Shown: one piece after another, positions 36,601-51,600 of the stretch
How the letters are laid out: each line of letters opens with the position of its first letter
How positions within the stretch are numbered: position 1 is the first letter of the stretch
DNA from: Akebia trifoliata
Lineage: Eukaryota > Streptophyta > Magnoliopsida > Ranunculales > Lardizabalaceae
Length of the DNA: 64,000 nucleotides
NCBI GenBank assembly: GCA_017979445.1
Contig: CM030713.1
Span: 24,349,163 to 24,413,162 of the forward strand
Reading direction: 5' to 3'
Notes under the pieces: generated by a model
What the model saw: only the letters and a program-made list of their open reading frames with translations
Database searches by the model: none
What the model was told of the DNA's origin: nothing
Translations under genes and position numbers: made by a program

Positions 36601-39600
36601 AAACAAAGAAAGGATTAAAGGGAATATAACACAATCTAGCAATTTAAAACCAGAGTCGAGAATCTAACACAGTAATCTCAGTAAGAGGTGGTAGCACAAG
36701 AGTTCCAGACTCAATAAGCATGGATTTTGTTCGCCGAAGCATAAATGCTCCCAATAGGTATTTCAAAATTTTGAATTGTTCCTTAACTTTGGCTGGATCA
36801 TGACCTGCTTGGCAAATGCACATGATATTTCAGGATGATGCTTTATTCACCCATATTTGAGGAAACTCCAATGCTTAATACGAGACATAAAAGTGAGGAA
36901 TTTGTGAAAATGATCCTAAACATCCACAGTGATACAGCATACATAAATGTTCCAACAAAATGAAAAATACATCAATGCATGGCAACCCATCTCCAAAGTA
37001 ATGTGTGACATGGATAACATCGTCTCATACAAAATAAAAAAATATAAAATCATCTCTTTCTTCATACTCAAAATAATGATGGAAATACAACAACCAGAAG
37101 GTAATTATAAACAACAAAGCATTAGCATTAGCAGTGTTCTGCTCCAATGGATGAATCACAACAATAATACTTGCAGAAAATGGAAGTCTAAATGCTAGTG
37201 GAAGAGGATTCAAGAATGAAGTGGGGGAGTATTGGGTCTGCATTTTAAGAATGAAAAAGTAATAAAGAAGCATTACTTACATTAAAAAGTTTCAAAATAT
37301 ATGTATACATTTCAAAGTAATGTTTTCTAAGGCGTAGGCCTAAGCGATGAGGCTCACCTCAGGGTTAAACTCACAAAAAAGGCTTTGAAACATTAACAAA
37401 TGGTCCTTTTCCCTCGTAGACTTTATTCAAAGAGGTGTTCCCTGTTATAGCACTTAATTTAATTTACATAGAAGTCCTCAACTACGTAACTCCAGCAATG
37501 TCTAGCTCTTCTTTCCATAATTGTTCTATCTCTTCCATACTTCTACTTTTCTCTTTATATTGAACCAGCTCCACCACTTTTTTGTCTAGTCTTGGAGTGG
37601 TATTATGCATTTTAGTAGGAGTGATTGCGAGTTTGTGACTCTCTTAACTGCTACTTCTTGTTTGAGGGATTAAACTTGGAAGGTTGCAAGTATGAAAGTG
37701 AATGTGATTTTGTTTTAATTTGATTTTGATGAATTCAGAATATTGATTTGGATATTTGATGCAGGATAATCGGGGAAGAAGAGGAAAAAAAAGGGGTTGG
37801 GGAATTTGGTTTAGGATTTTGAGCAAGGATTTAAAAAAATGGGGTTAGGAAAATCTGATTTGGGATTTGGAATTGGGTTAAGGATTTTGGTGACAATAGG
37901 AAAAGGTTTTCAAAATCCCAATTGGCTATTGAGATGTAAAATGCAAAGTTTTGTAAATTACGATATTTTGATTGAGATTGGATAAGGGTTAAAAAAAAGG
38001 GAAAAGGTTAAGATTGATAGGGTAAAGATTAAAGGTTTAAGAGAATGGAGAAAGGATTAAGGGTTGAGGAAAATGAATTTCAACAAATCAAGATTCAAGA
38101 AGAGTCATGCTACTGGCACCCACCATATACGCTCTCCATGCCACTGAAGTTAAAAAAACAAAAACATAACAAAAAAGGAAATTACACCAATACCCTCATT
38201 GAATTACTCTACACACCTATCATCTTCTCCATCTACTAAATGAAAATTCCAACCATCTTCTCTATCCATCCTCTCCTTCTTCTCCACCATCTACCTCTCT
38301 CTCTCAATCTTCTTTTTCATATTCATCTCCTTTTGAGTTTTGTGAGAGGTTGAATCGATGGAGATAAGGTTTTATAGGTTTTTCTTTCAAGAATCTTATT
38401 TCTTTGATTCTTCTTTAACTCTTGTTTGCATTAAATCATCCAAATAGATAGAAAACCATTGTTAAAAGCTTCAAAACAATGATTTCAAATCAAAGAACTT
38501 GGAGTTTTTTGACAGATATCGTTTAGTATATTCAGACCGAAATTGTTTTAGTCGATTCGGTAAGTATTCTCCTGAACATTACAAAACCGATTCAGTGGAA
38601 TCCTACCGAAGCACTCAGATTTTTTGATAGATATTGTTCAGTAGATTCGGGCCGAACTTGTTTTAGAAGATTCAGTAAGTATCCTACCGGATGTAACTTT
38701 CTATTGAACATTACAAATTCGATTTGATAGGTACCTACTGAACATACAAAATAGATTCGGTAGACATGAATGGATGTTAGGGTTACACGAGAAAAGTTTT
38801 GTTCAGTAGGTGCCCACCGAATCAATTATGTAATGTTTGGTAAGAAGTTATGATCAGTAGGATACTTACTGAATTGGCTAAAACAAGTTCAATCTGAACC
38901 TACCGAAGAAAATCTGTCAAAAAACGGAGTTCTTCAATTCAAAATCGTCGTTTTGAAGGTTTTAATAGTGGTTTTTTCATCTTCTTTGATGATTAAATTC
39001 AAAAAAAAAAAAAAGTAGAATAAAATAAGATTTTGAAAAAAAAAAACCCTAAAACCTAATCTCCATTAATTCTACCTCTCACAAAACTCAAAAGGAGGTG
39101 AATATGAAAAAGAAGAACAAGAACATTGAGGGAGAGAGAGAAAGAGGTAGATGGTGGAGAAGAATGAGAGAATGGATAGAGAAGATGGTGGGTGTATGGA
39201 AAAGGGTAAAAATATAATTTTCTTTAAAAAAACTTAAATAGACGCAAAGAGCATATATAGTGGGCGCTAGTAGCATGACTCATTCAAGAAATCAAAAATC
39301 AAGAATTCTTGAAAAAAATTAAGAAAATAGAGTTCATGGGTTGGTTTTTTGAAAGAATTAGAGAATTCTTAATGGTCTCTTGATCCCTCACAAATAAACA
39401 AAAAAAAAATGTAAAAAATATGGATTGAAGAAGATTAAAAAAAAATTGATATTTACTTTGGATTCACTCCAATAATTTCTATGACATCAATCATGTTGAA
39501 TGCACCAACATCCAAACCATAATATATAAAAAATCATTCCATTCATCAATTATCTGAAATCAATTACAATAGTCATATATATAGGCTAGACTCAAAGTCC

Positions 39601-42600
39601 TAATTCTAAAATAATATTTAAAAAAAATGACACTTTTGACCTTGAGATGCAAATCCCATATAGAATTTAATAACTTACTAGTATTTTGACCATAACTTTC
39701 TCAAAACTCATTGGAATCACAAAATCTTGGACTTATTGGATGTGAAACTGAATAACCTTTCAAACGACATTAAAATCAACTTAATAAGATAAGTTTTGAC
39801 CACTCAAAATAAGGCCTAAATAAGTAACGTAAATAGTACTTAGACTTAAATCAAATTCCTAAACTAACCTAATAGTAAACCTCTAGAATAAATAAGACTA
39901 GGAAAATGAAGTAGGCCCATAATAAACTTCTAGAATAAATAAGACTAGAAAAATGAAATAGGACTATAATTAAAGCCCAATATTTAAAATATAATATAAT
40001 CTTAAAACTAAAACATGATCCAAATAGGTTAGGCCCACGACCTCTAATGTCCCCATCAACATTAATTTTTGGAATGTGAATTTATGAATGGTCATTTTTT
40101 TATATTTTCTCTTTTATTGGAATTTCTCAATTTATTTATCCAAATATTAAATAATTTATCGAATAAAGATATGCATGCTTATTAGGCTTAAACCTCTAGG
40201 CATTGGATAAAGAAACGTCTCGCTTCACACGTTAGTATTTAAAAACATTATTTCAAAGAATTTAAGACTAAGGTTAAACTGAGTGCCTAACATAGTTTTC
40301 CATGAGCAGGAAAGGACATTAAAGTTCATGGACACTTTGTTCTAGTGAAGATCTGTTAAAAAGAGGTTCTAGTACTTCATATGTCAATCACCAAATTCGT
40401 TAGCCAACAGATTAAATGGGTACTAACCATAGTTGGTATTTAACAGATTGTTACCGAGCTAAGATAGTTAGTAGTTCAATTTATATTACTAGTATTTGTA
40501 ATAGAGGTACATTAGATATTACTGTTATTGTTAATCTTCTAGCACCAAAGTAGTTATAAGTGGTAGTAGTGATACTCTTGCTTTTCTTAAGTTAGTAAAC
40601 AAGGAAATAGATGAGAACATGACGATTCCTCCATTTCCCTCCACCTTCTTGGCTTTCTAGTAGGAGTGGCTTCTTTTGATATAGACAATCTTTTTTTGTA
40701 AGTAAAATTTCATTAATACGACTAGACAACAGTCGAGACTCAAGATGACAAACCAGAAGAACAAAGACCAAACAACAAGCACTACTCTAGGAAACTTTTG
40801 CCGACTTTTCCCATCTCCCCGGTTTAAAGAACACACCTATAAACTCCTTAAATACTTTACTCCAAAAATCCACAAGACCCATTATTAGAATGAAAATATC
40901 TTGCAAAGAGTGCATGTTCCCTTCAAATAAATAGCTATCCCTCCCCTTCCATAAGCCCCACTTACAAGTCAAACTCCACCAAATCCTCTTAAGACACTAA
41001 GAAGGCTAAGCCCCCCCAAATCCAAGATTGGAATAAGGACCGAATTGATGCAACCCAACTAAGTTACAATTGTCCAATTAATTTACTCATGGATTAGGTG
41101 GGAAAAGCCCTCAATTATACCCATCGAATTCCGGACACCAACATTTATTTAGTACTAACAAGAATCATTTGCATCTTCCAAGATGCTAAAGGACGAAAGG
41201 AAAAACAAATAAGTGGGTTGAGTTGGTGAAAAAGGGTGCGAGCACATTTAAATAAGAATTAACAAACAACATGGCTTTAAACAAAATAGAATGGTGGAAC
41301 AAGATTTGTAAAGCTGACCGCAAATTTTTGGGATAAGCCTTAAAGTTTTTCAATAAAGAGTCACCTAGGTATCAAGGTTCAGTTGGTCCCCATGATTACT
41401 TCTAAGCTAGATGTATTGCAAACAATTGCAAAATTGATCACCTTCAACATATGATAAAAAATGCAAAGAATTTTGATAAATTGCTCCTGAATCATACATG
41501 TTTTTCTCTATTACTTTTCTTCTTTGATAAGGGAGCATCAAGCTAAACTAAATTAGATATGTAAAAGAACTGTCACCTCAAATAAACTGCAAACCATGTA
41601 ATCCAAATATATCAAAACGAACATTGAACTAATGTCCAAAATATCTCTTTTTCCATGATATATCAACCTGTATCCCTCCTATATCGGGGTAGCACAACAT
41701 ACAGGCTTCTACACATTCTATTAAACCTGCCTATATGAATGACAAGGAAAGATAAAGAAAGAGAGCTTCTATTGGCACCCAACTTTTACTTATTACACCC
41801 CAATTTCTTAAATTATTTATCACACCCCAATTAAAGATTAAAACACACTATTCAAACATTACAAAGGTTTAGGTCAAGTTAGTATCTCAACATTACAAAC
41901 CATTATAACACTCATTCAAACAATTTCAGTAGTTGTTTACAATTATGATTAGGCTCATAAAAAATCCAAAACCTAAAAATAGAAATCTAAAAAATGAGAG
42001 AGCTTCTAATGGTACCCAAACTTTTACTTATTCTCAAACATTCATTTATTTTTCATATTTTTAATTGGGGTGTAATAAGTAAAAGTTGGGTGCCAATAGC
42101 AACTCTCTAAAGAAATCCATGAAAAACTTAAGACAACAGGAACAATTGTTACATTCAAGGAATTCATAAGATCTAGCAGTGTATCTTGCCAATTCTAGAA
42201 TGAAGCCAAAAACCAATAGCACTGACATTAAATAGGTATAAAACAAACCTTTTGAAGGATCTCCGGCTTCCTTAAATGTGGAAAGAAACTGCTCCAATGT
42301 CCCAAAGACCTTAGGCATACAAAAATGCATTAGTGCCCAGAGTTCAGAAAGATTGTTTTGGATAGGGGTCCCTGTCATCAATAAACGTCTTGGCATGATG
42401 AACCGTTGTTCTAGCACCTTGTACAAAACCTGCAAATGTTGAACAATTAGTAATCTGCAATGGGTATTACGAATAAAAGTTAAATAAATTATGTGGTTTG
42501 TCTCTTATTCATATTTAATCTGGTTTTTCCTTGGAAAGGTACTTTCCCATCTCAAGTACTAGAGTTGTCAGCCCCACGCCCCCACTTGCCCTTGGTGGGT

Positions 42601-45600
42601 AGGGAGAACAAAATATAAAACTCATCTTTGCTTTGAGGGTTTGTATGGATTTGAATCAAATGCTAGTGTTTGCAATAAGAGTCGGTTATTGCAATCCATT
42701 AGCGACATATTTTTTACATGATCTCAATAAGGTAAAACAACTTTCTCAACTTAATGTTGACAAATCTAAAATATTTTTTAATGGGTATTGAATTAGACTT
42801 TCCTAGAAGGAAATAACAGAGATGGTGGAGGAATACCATTTAGTGAACTAAACACGGCATCGAAATGACCAAATATCATTTGACACATTGCATCAATAGC
42901 ATACTAATTTATGACAACCACAATATTGAAAGTATGAATTTTGATATGTAAAATGGAATACCCGTTAGTGTATGTTATTAACAGATAACAAAGGAATTGG
43001 TTGCTAAATGCAAAACAAGAACCATGGAGGGAAATCATGGAATTCAAGTGTTTCAAAATTGTTGTGCAGAAGCGTCACAAGTAAAAATAAAGAAAAACGA
43101 ACACACAAGATTTACGTGGTCGGCAAATTGTCTACGTCCATGGAGGAGATGGAGAAAAAATCCACTATCAATAATAAAGATTACAGACTCTGTCTTCTGC
43201 CACAAGGAACCTCACAGAGCAAAAAACGTAAAGAAACCCTACCCAAAAATACATATATATATACCCAAAAAAAATCGTCTCAGGGGCACTACCCCTGAGT
43301 ATGGGCTCAATCGGGTTGAGCACACTCCGCCTCCAAAAAGGTCCCCCTTGATATTGTTTTGCTTTTTGAAGCCCAATAAGAATACTAGAATCTAACAACA
43401 AAAATAATAGGAACAACATAAAGCCATGAAGTGCAAATTTAGTAAAGGTACACAAAAGGAATGAGGTACATGTGAAGATTGAAGGAACTTCCAAAAGGAA
43501 AAAAAAAAAAAGGACTAATGGGAGGGAGTACCCATTAACAATTCCCATATCTCCATTCAGTTAGTTAAAATAAGGGAGCAATTAAGATGGGTAAAAGGAA
43601 ACAGCAGGAGGAAAAAATTAGTTTTTTTTAATATATATATTTGTTATTCACTCGTTTATTAATATATACTTTCATTATGAGAATTGACAATTATTCTCCA
43701 ATTCTTCTTAGTATCAGAGCCTATAGGGAATCCATCGATTGTTTCTCCTTTGACTCCTAGACCTCTTGGAGTTACACAATTGACACCTCCCCTCTCTTTT
43801 ACTAACTTCCCAACAACCCATCTGACTCTTAAGGACCAAACCTAAGCAAGGAGTCTTCGTTGAAGGGTCTCCCTCTTTTACCTTAATCGCACCATGAGAT
43901 AGACTGCACTAGTGCAGTTCCTTGTTCAATTTGATCCATGTTGCTGATTGGATTGCCCTGCGATTAGGGTTTGTTGCTATTGTGTGAGGTTATTTTGTGG
44001 GGCTGCTAGGTGCATCACTTCAGATTTACACATGTTGGTTGATCTGCGATATAGTTGAGGCTGTTGTTGTGTAAGGTTGCAGCTATGTGAGGTTGTTTTG
44101 TGGGGTTGCTAGTTGAATCACTGTAGATTTACACATGTTGTGTGGGTGCCCTACTGCCCTGCGATGGACTTTTTGTGTATCTTGTGCCTCCTTGCTGCCC
44201 TACGATAAGGTTTAAAGCCCTCCGATAGTTTTCTTGTTTTTAGCTAGGCTGCGTGATAGAGGTTCACCACCCCCATCTTCTCTTGCTATTGCTGTTTTTT
44301 GGTGTGGCTAGGCTGTGTGACAGAGGTTCACCACCCCTACCTTCTTTGGTTATTGTTTTTTTGATCGCACATTGGTTTGAGGTTGCAAGAGAACTCCCTT
44401 CAAACCAAAAATGTCCATCTTATTGCCCTACTCTTGAAACTCCTCTTGTTCTTCGTACAATATGACATTGAACCAAGAGATCAAGGAATTTAATATTATT
44501 CTTGGGGCAAATTCCTCGTCCCAATGTATTACCAATGCCTTATTAGATGGTCGGAATTTTCAGTCATGGTCTCGGTCTGTGAGACTCTATTTAGGGAGTC
44601 GAGGTAAATCGGGATGGCTTTTGGGCACCATCACTAAGCCACTCATCACCAATCCCAAATTTGAACAATGGGAGATCGACAACTGCACCCTTCTTGAGTG
44701 GTTGTTTAATTTCATGGAGCAACGCATCTACACCATGTTTATTTATCATGAGATGGTCTCCTCTTTGTGGTCCGCTCTCACTTAGACATATGCGCATGCT
44801 CGGAATGATTCAAGGATCTATGAGTTATATCATGACATTACACAAACTATTCAAGGTACTCAGAGTATAGCTGATTATTTTGGTTTTCTTCAGTTTCGTT
44901 GAGAGGAGCCCTCTCATTATGAGTCTATAATTGAATATTCTACAGAGGCAGCCAGGTATGTGATTAAGAGGATTTCTCGACATCAGACATACCAGTTTCT
45001 TATGGGCCAATGATCTGAGTTTGAGGCACTACGGACCCAGATCCTTAACACCTCTCATTTGCCTTCCTTATTTGAAGCCTTTGCAACTATTGATAGTGAT
45101 GAGCGTCGTCGTCGTCGTGTAGTACCATCTCAGACTCAGGCCCTTGGTATTCTTTATGCACTAGCTACAAATCAGATGGCTTTAGCAACCAATTCAGGTT
45201 TCTCTGACTTTCGTGCCCAGGGATTTGGGAGTCATGGCCATGAAGGCCGTGATTGTGCTAAAGGAAGTGGTCCTACTTGTAGTCATTGTGGGAAGACTAG
45301 CCATGAAAAGGCCGATGTTTTCAGCTATATCCCCATCTGCTGCGATCTCCTGCCACTCCTACTTTGGGGTATTCTGCTCCTCGTGCTACCACTGAGGAGT
45401 CATCACCAGTTCTTCTCACTGATCCTCCGTCTTCTCTTGGCACTATTGATTTGTAACAACTTCAGACTCAGATTGTCGTTATTGTACAGGATCAGATCCA
45501 TGCTCATACTCTCTGCATTTCATACCACTTAATCTAGTTCTACTCCTCTTACTTGGATAATTGATTCTAGTGTCTCTGATCACATGACTAGTGAGTCTAG

Positions 45601-48600
45601 TCATTTTACTTGAATAAGGAGGTTCACCTTGCTGTGGGTCCCTTATTCCTATCCACAACAAGGGTACCATCCCCTTATCCTCTGACTTTTCTCCTGAATT
45701 TGTTCTTCATGTTTCGAACCTATCTCTAAACTTTTTGTCTGTGAGTAGTATTACCAAATCTCTAAATTGTTCCGTAACTTTTTTTCCTACTCACTGTATT
45801 TTTCAAGACCTGCCTTTGAGGAGGATTTTTGACAAGGGGTATGAGAAAGATGGGCTGTATCTGTTTGGATCTCAACCTACAGTTGGTCCGGCTTTTGTAC
45901 CTCCACTCCCTGAGAACCATAGATTTATGGCATACTCGCTTAGGATATGTTAATTTTCAGCATTTATGTTCTTTATTTCCTGTTTTAAAAACATCTTGTA
46001 GTAGAAACAAATTTCAATGCTCTGTATGTGAACTTTCTAAACACATGTACTTCTTATATTACTCGCATGCATCGATTTAATGCAATATTTAATTTAGTTC
46101 ATTCTGATGTGTGGGGGACCTTCCCCTGTTACTACTTTTAATAGTCATAGATATTATGTTACATTTATTGACGACTATTCTCGTTGTATTTGGATTTATT
46201 TGATGCATTCTTGTTCTGAGGTGCTTCCTATTTTTGTTAATTTTCTTAAAATGATTTAGACTCGGTACAACGTCATTGTTAAATCTCTAAGGTCTGATAA
46301 GGGGAGGGGGGAAATATATTTCTGCTGGAATTCGATCACATCTCCATGAGCACGGTATGCTTCATCAGTTGACTTGCCCTATACTCTTGAACAGAACGGG
46401 GTGGCAAACGCAAGAATCACCTCCTCATGAACATTGTCCGTTGTCTTCTTCGAGGGATGTATGTTCCCAAGTTATATTGGAATATGGCAGTTCTCACTAT
46501 GGTTTTTCTCCTTAACCGCGTTTTAAGTCGCACCTTAGGGGGAGTGGTGCATTTTCGTATTCTTCGACCTTATAACATTTTCTTCCACATTACTCCTAGA
46601 GTCTTTGGGTGCACTTGTTTTGTTTAGGACAAGACCCCTTATCGCACAAAATTAGATGACAAAGTCATTTGGTGTGTTTTATTGGGTTACTCATTTATGT
46701 CAAAAGGGTATCGTTATGATCATATTTCTCATCGTGTAATTCACTCTTTGGATGTCACCTTTTTAAAAATGTTCCCTACTTTCGTACTACATCTTCTTTA
46801 TAGGACTCTTTTCCTTTGCAGAATCCCTCTCCTATAGTACTACCATCTCCAGTTTTCTCTTCATCTTCATCTTCGTCAACGCTGAAGGTTTACTCTCGTC
46901 GCCCTCCCCCCTCTCCAACCTTGCCAACCTCCTTTTGGACTCAGATATATCCTCTTTTACTCTTACTCCTATTCCTTCTATTTATGATTCTCACTTGCCT
47001 ATTGCACGTCACAAAGGTAAGCGGGGATGTGTTACTGATCATCCAATTGCATAGTTTGTTTCTTATCAGGAACTTTCTCCCTCTTACCAAGCCTACCTTG
47101 TTGACACTGATTCTATTCGAGTTCCTCGGTCTGTATCAAAAGCGCTGCGAGATCCTAGGTGGAGTTGAGCCATGATTACTAAAATGGATGCTCTACAGAA
47201 AAATCACACATGAGAGCTTGTTCATTTTCCCTTTGGGGAACGAACTGTTGGTTGTAAATGGGTTTTCAATGTTAAATATCTCTCGGATGACACTATTGAC
47301 CGGTAAAAGGCACGTCTCATTGCTAAGGGTTTTACGCAGACTCCAAAAAAAGATTTTGATGCTATATTTGTTCCTATATCCACTCTCCATTGTTTACCTC
47401 CTAATCTCTTTCACTGCATGTCACTCATGGCCCCTTCACCAATTCGATGTGAAGAATACATTTCTAAATGGTGACCTGACTGAGGTTATTTACATGAACC
47501 CCCCTCCTGGGTTTCGCCTTCAAGGGGAGTATTCGGGGACGGTCTGTTGCCTTCTCAAATTTCTTTAAGCAGTCCCGACAAGCCTGATTTCAACGTTTCT
47601 CTGAGGTTATTTTATCTCTAGAATTCTCCAGATGCCACTCAGATCATACTTGCTTTATTCGCTAAGGAGTGAATGATCGCTGCACCATTGTTTTATTTTA
47701 TGTGAATGACATTACTGTGACTGGAGATGATATACAATAAATTGACAACGTAAATAGGCTTGAGGTTAGAGATTTGGGTCCGCTTAAGTACTTCTTGGGA
47801 ATAGAAGTGGCCCGCTCACGCCATAGTATTTCACTATCTCAACACAAATACACTTTGGATTTTCTTTAAGACACTGGGATACTTGGTTATCTTCCTACCT
47901 CCTCCCCTATAGATCAAATCATCGTCTTCATGCCAAAATCTGGTGATCTTTTATCTAATCATTCTTCTTATCAAAAACACATAGGCCAATTGATTTATCT
48001 TACCAACACTAGACCGGATTTGACCTTTGCGGTTAGTGCAGTTAGTCAGTTCATGTATACTCCGCACTCCTCTCATCTTGATGTCTTTTATCGTATTCTT
48101 CGCTACTTGAAGTCTCGTCCTAGTCTTGGACTTTTATACTTGTCTATTGCCCAGCCATAGTTATCATGTTTCACTGATGCTGATTATGCTAATTCTCTTA
48201 CAGATAGAAGATCTACCTCTGGTTTATATACTTTCTATGGTAGTAACTTGATCTCATGAAAAAGTAAGAAACAGAGTGTAGTATCTCATTCTTCTGTTGA
48301 AGCTGAGTATCGGGCTATGGCCATTGGCACTTGTGAGCTTATTTGGCTTAGATCTTTACTGACAAAGTTGGTATTTCCTATATCTGGCTCTTTCACTTTA
48401 TTTTGTGCTAACAAATCTGCCATCATGCTTGTCTTTGACTCAGTTCTTCATGAAAATACCAAATATATAGAGGTTGATATTCATTTCTCAAGGAGAAAAT
48501 TTGAATTTGTGCTCTTCAGACGGTCTTTGTAACTTATTCATATCAACTTGCCAATAAGCTTACGAAGTCTGTTGGTCCTTCTGTCACTATAACTCTCATC

Positions 48601-51600
48601 TTGTCAAGCTGGGCTAAGTTGATATATTTACCCTACCTTGAGGGGGGGTATTGGAAATAATGTTTACGTTTATGTTTTTCTATTTTTTATCTTTTTTATC
48701 TTCTATTATTTTTATGTAAGGACGTTTACGTCTATTCACTCGTTTATTAATATATATATACATCTATCAAGCTCTCATTATGAGAATTTGACAATTCTTC
48801 TTGTACATTGGTTTATACATGGCACCATTGAGAAGAAGGAATTTGGTGCAGGTTGAAGGCTCTAAATGGGAGAGAGGAATGCTATATTTAGTAAAATATA
48901 TTTAGACACAAGCACTAATAACATATTTACCTCTAAAGAGAATTTAATGGTACACCAGGATTTGCGTTGCCAACTCCAAACAATTGAGAGACAAAAAAGA
49001 ATAATCCATAGATTTTGAACTTACCAGCCAGCGGGTTACATAACAATGCTAGTTACCAATATTGAAATGAGCATGATATCAAAAAAGCAAGGTTCTTGAA
49101 TATTTCAGAATAAATCATTTATGAGATTTTTAGTAAACATACACTGGAAGGATTTTTAAGCCGTTGAGCCTCATCAATTACAGTGTAGTTCCATGGAATT
49201 TGAGAAAGAAAATCTTGATCCATCAATGCTATGTCATATGTCGTCAAAAGGACATCAAAAGGAAAAGCTAATTGTGCCTGTAATGCATCCAAATAAACAC
49301 CCATAAATGGAAAATCGAAGTAAGGTTGCGAATTGAAGTCCATAACAAAATCTTAAGAGACCAGAATGGAGGATCTAAGACTTACATCAGACGATGAGGA
49401 ATGTTTCTTTACATACTCATATACTGTCCTGCGTAAACCACGTCGCAATTCTTTGTCACCAACATATCTAAGAACCCCTAGCTGAGGGCAAAATTTGGCT
49501 ATCTCTGATACCCAACCATCAGTCACACTTAGAGGACATAATACCACTGCAGAGATGATATAAAAATAAGCACATGGAAAGAAATAGGAAAACCCACTCT
49601 CCCAAATCAATACTTTCTCAAGTAAAGATGCACAAAACATAAGGGGTTTAACTCACAAAATGGCCCAGGTGACATCCAATGAAATTTCAAATAACTCAAG
49701 AAAGATATAGCTTGCAAAGTCTTCCCAAGACCCATCTGCCAAAAATTCATTTCGCTTCAAATACAGTAGGTTGGCTGAAATTAGTAACAATGCAATAGTC
49801 ACATAAAACAGATCACATGATAACCACATACAGATTATCTTTACTTCTATTTTTCTTTCACCTAAAACTGTTTAAAAGAAAGATGAGAAAATACTTAGTG
49901 AGGCCAAGCATAAGGTGTACAATAAATTGTGGGGACTTGGCCACCAGAACTAGCCCAAGCAGATATACTAAGGTAATTTTGAGCTTAATATGCAGCTAAG
50001 ATGCACACAATTCTAAGACCCAAGTTTTTAGGCAAGATGTTGAATTGGTCAATCACATTATTTTGCATTGTAGAGGGGCCTCTGAGATCTGGAGCTTTTT
50101 CCTGTCTTTGTTTGGCTTTGTGGGTTGCCTTCCCAAATCTATCGCGGACATGCCCGATGAGTGGTCTCATCTCAACTTCCCTTACTTGGCCTCAAAGAAA
50201 ATCTTATGGAGCATCACGCCAATTGCCATTAGTTGGGAATTTGGAAGGAAAGGAACTCCCAGGTTTTCGAGAATAGAGAACAACCAATTCATAGTATTAT
50301 TATCTCCATTTTGGGCTTTCTTTTCTTTTGGAGCAAGGTCTTTAAGGAATTTAGAGGCATTTTCTTTGAAGATTTTTTTTGTATACATGGGTACAATCTA
50401 TAATCTCTCGATTGAGTAACCTTCTCTCGATTGTTGTATCCTTTGCGGTCGTCTCGACCACCGTCTAATAGAATTTTCACTAATCAAAAAAGAAAATTGT
50501 AAGACTCAAGTCATCAATAGTATTCCCAATCATGAAACCTTCAATTCTTTTTATATCTAAACAATTATAATGATTTTCAAATCATGCAGCATGTGATCAA
50601 GGGGCATTAACAGATAGGGGACTCAGATTGGCTGCTGTATCAGATCTTAGTGCCAAGAAGCAGACAGTAACTAGAGTAGGTGCAAGAGTTTCAATTGTGC
50701 AATTGACATGGTACAGATCAAATGAGAGTGAAAGTTTAGCAATAAGACTAGTAATGCTTTATGAAATAAATAAAAAGTTGGACAGTTAATTTAGTGCCCA
50801 GAACCAAGAACCAGAGTAAGCACAAGAGTTTTGAGTACAAATCAAATGAAAGGAACAATTTTACAGGAAAGACATAAGACTACCAATGCTTTATGGAAAA
50901 GAAAAAAAAAAGCTGTGCAACCAAGAACCAACATGTTTATAGAATGAGTGTAACAAAGGCAATGATGATGAGATGGAAGTCAAGGATGAGTATATCTGAC
51001 GGAATGTAGGAATACCACAGTAAAAGAAAATATAGGAATATCGTTTGAGATGGTGCGAGAAATGTAGAAGATGAGTGCCTTGACAGGGGGAACGGCTCAA
51101 ACTAGCATTGAATAGCAAATAGGATTCATGTTGCTTACCTCAACATTCAAGATAAGGTACAAATTGAAGGGAGTTTCAAAACTAAAGCACATCAATAATC
51201 AATCCCGTATCCAAATGTTAAATAAGAAGAGGCGAATAATATGTCATGCCATTTATTGAACGTAAACTACTCATAGAGTGGCCAATGATTTGGATTTTGG
51301 AGAAGTGTCTAAGCTTAGTCAACCCCAATTCAACGACTGGTAAATGAATTGGAGAAGTGGCTAAGCTTAGTCAACCTTAGTTCAACCACCGGTCATCCTG
51401 TTTGTGGCATCATATGATATCATAAATAAGTTTATCTAAGATAAACAAATTATCTTCTTAATAAGATATAAAACAAAATAGAGAAGATGCATCAAGTGCA
51501 TGGGTAAAGAATTCTAAATTTCATTTAAAGTCCTTGATGAGTCAATAGGCTTGAAAGATGTTTCACATGTCATTTTTGGACAATGGGGTCATGAACACTC

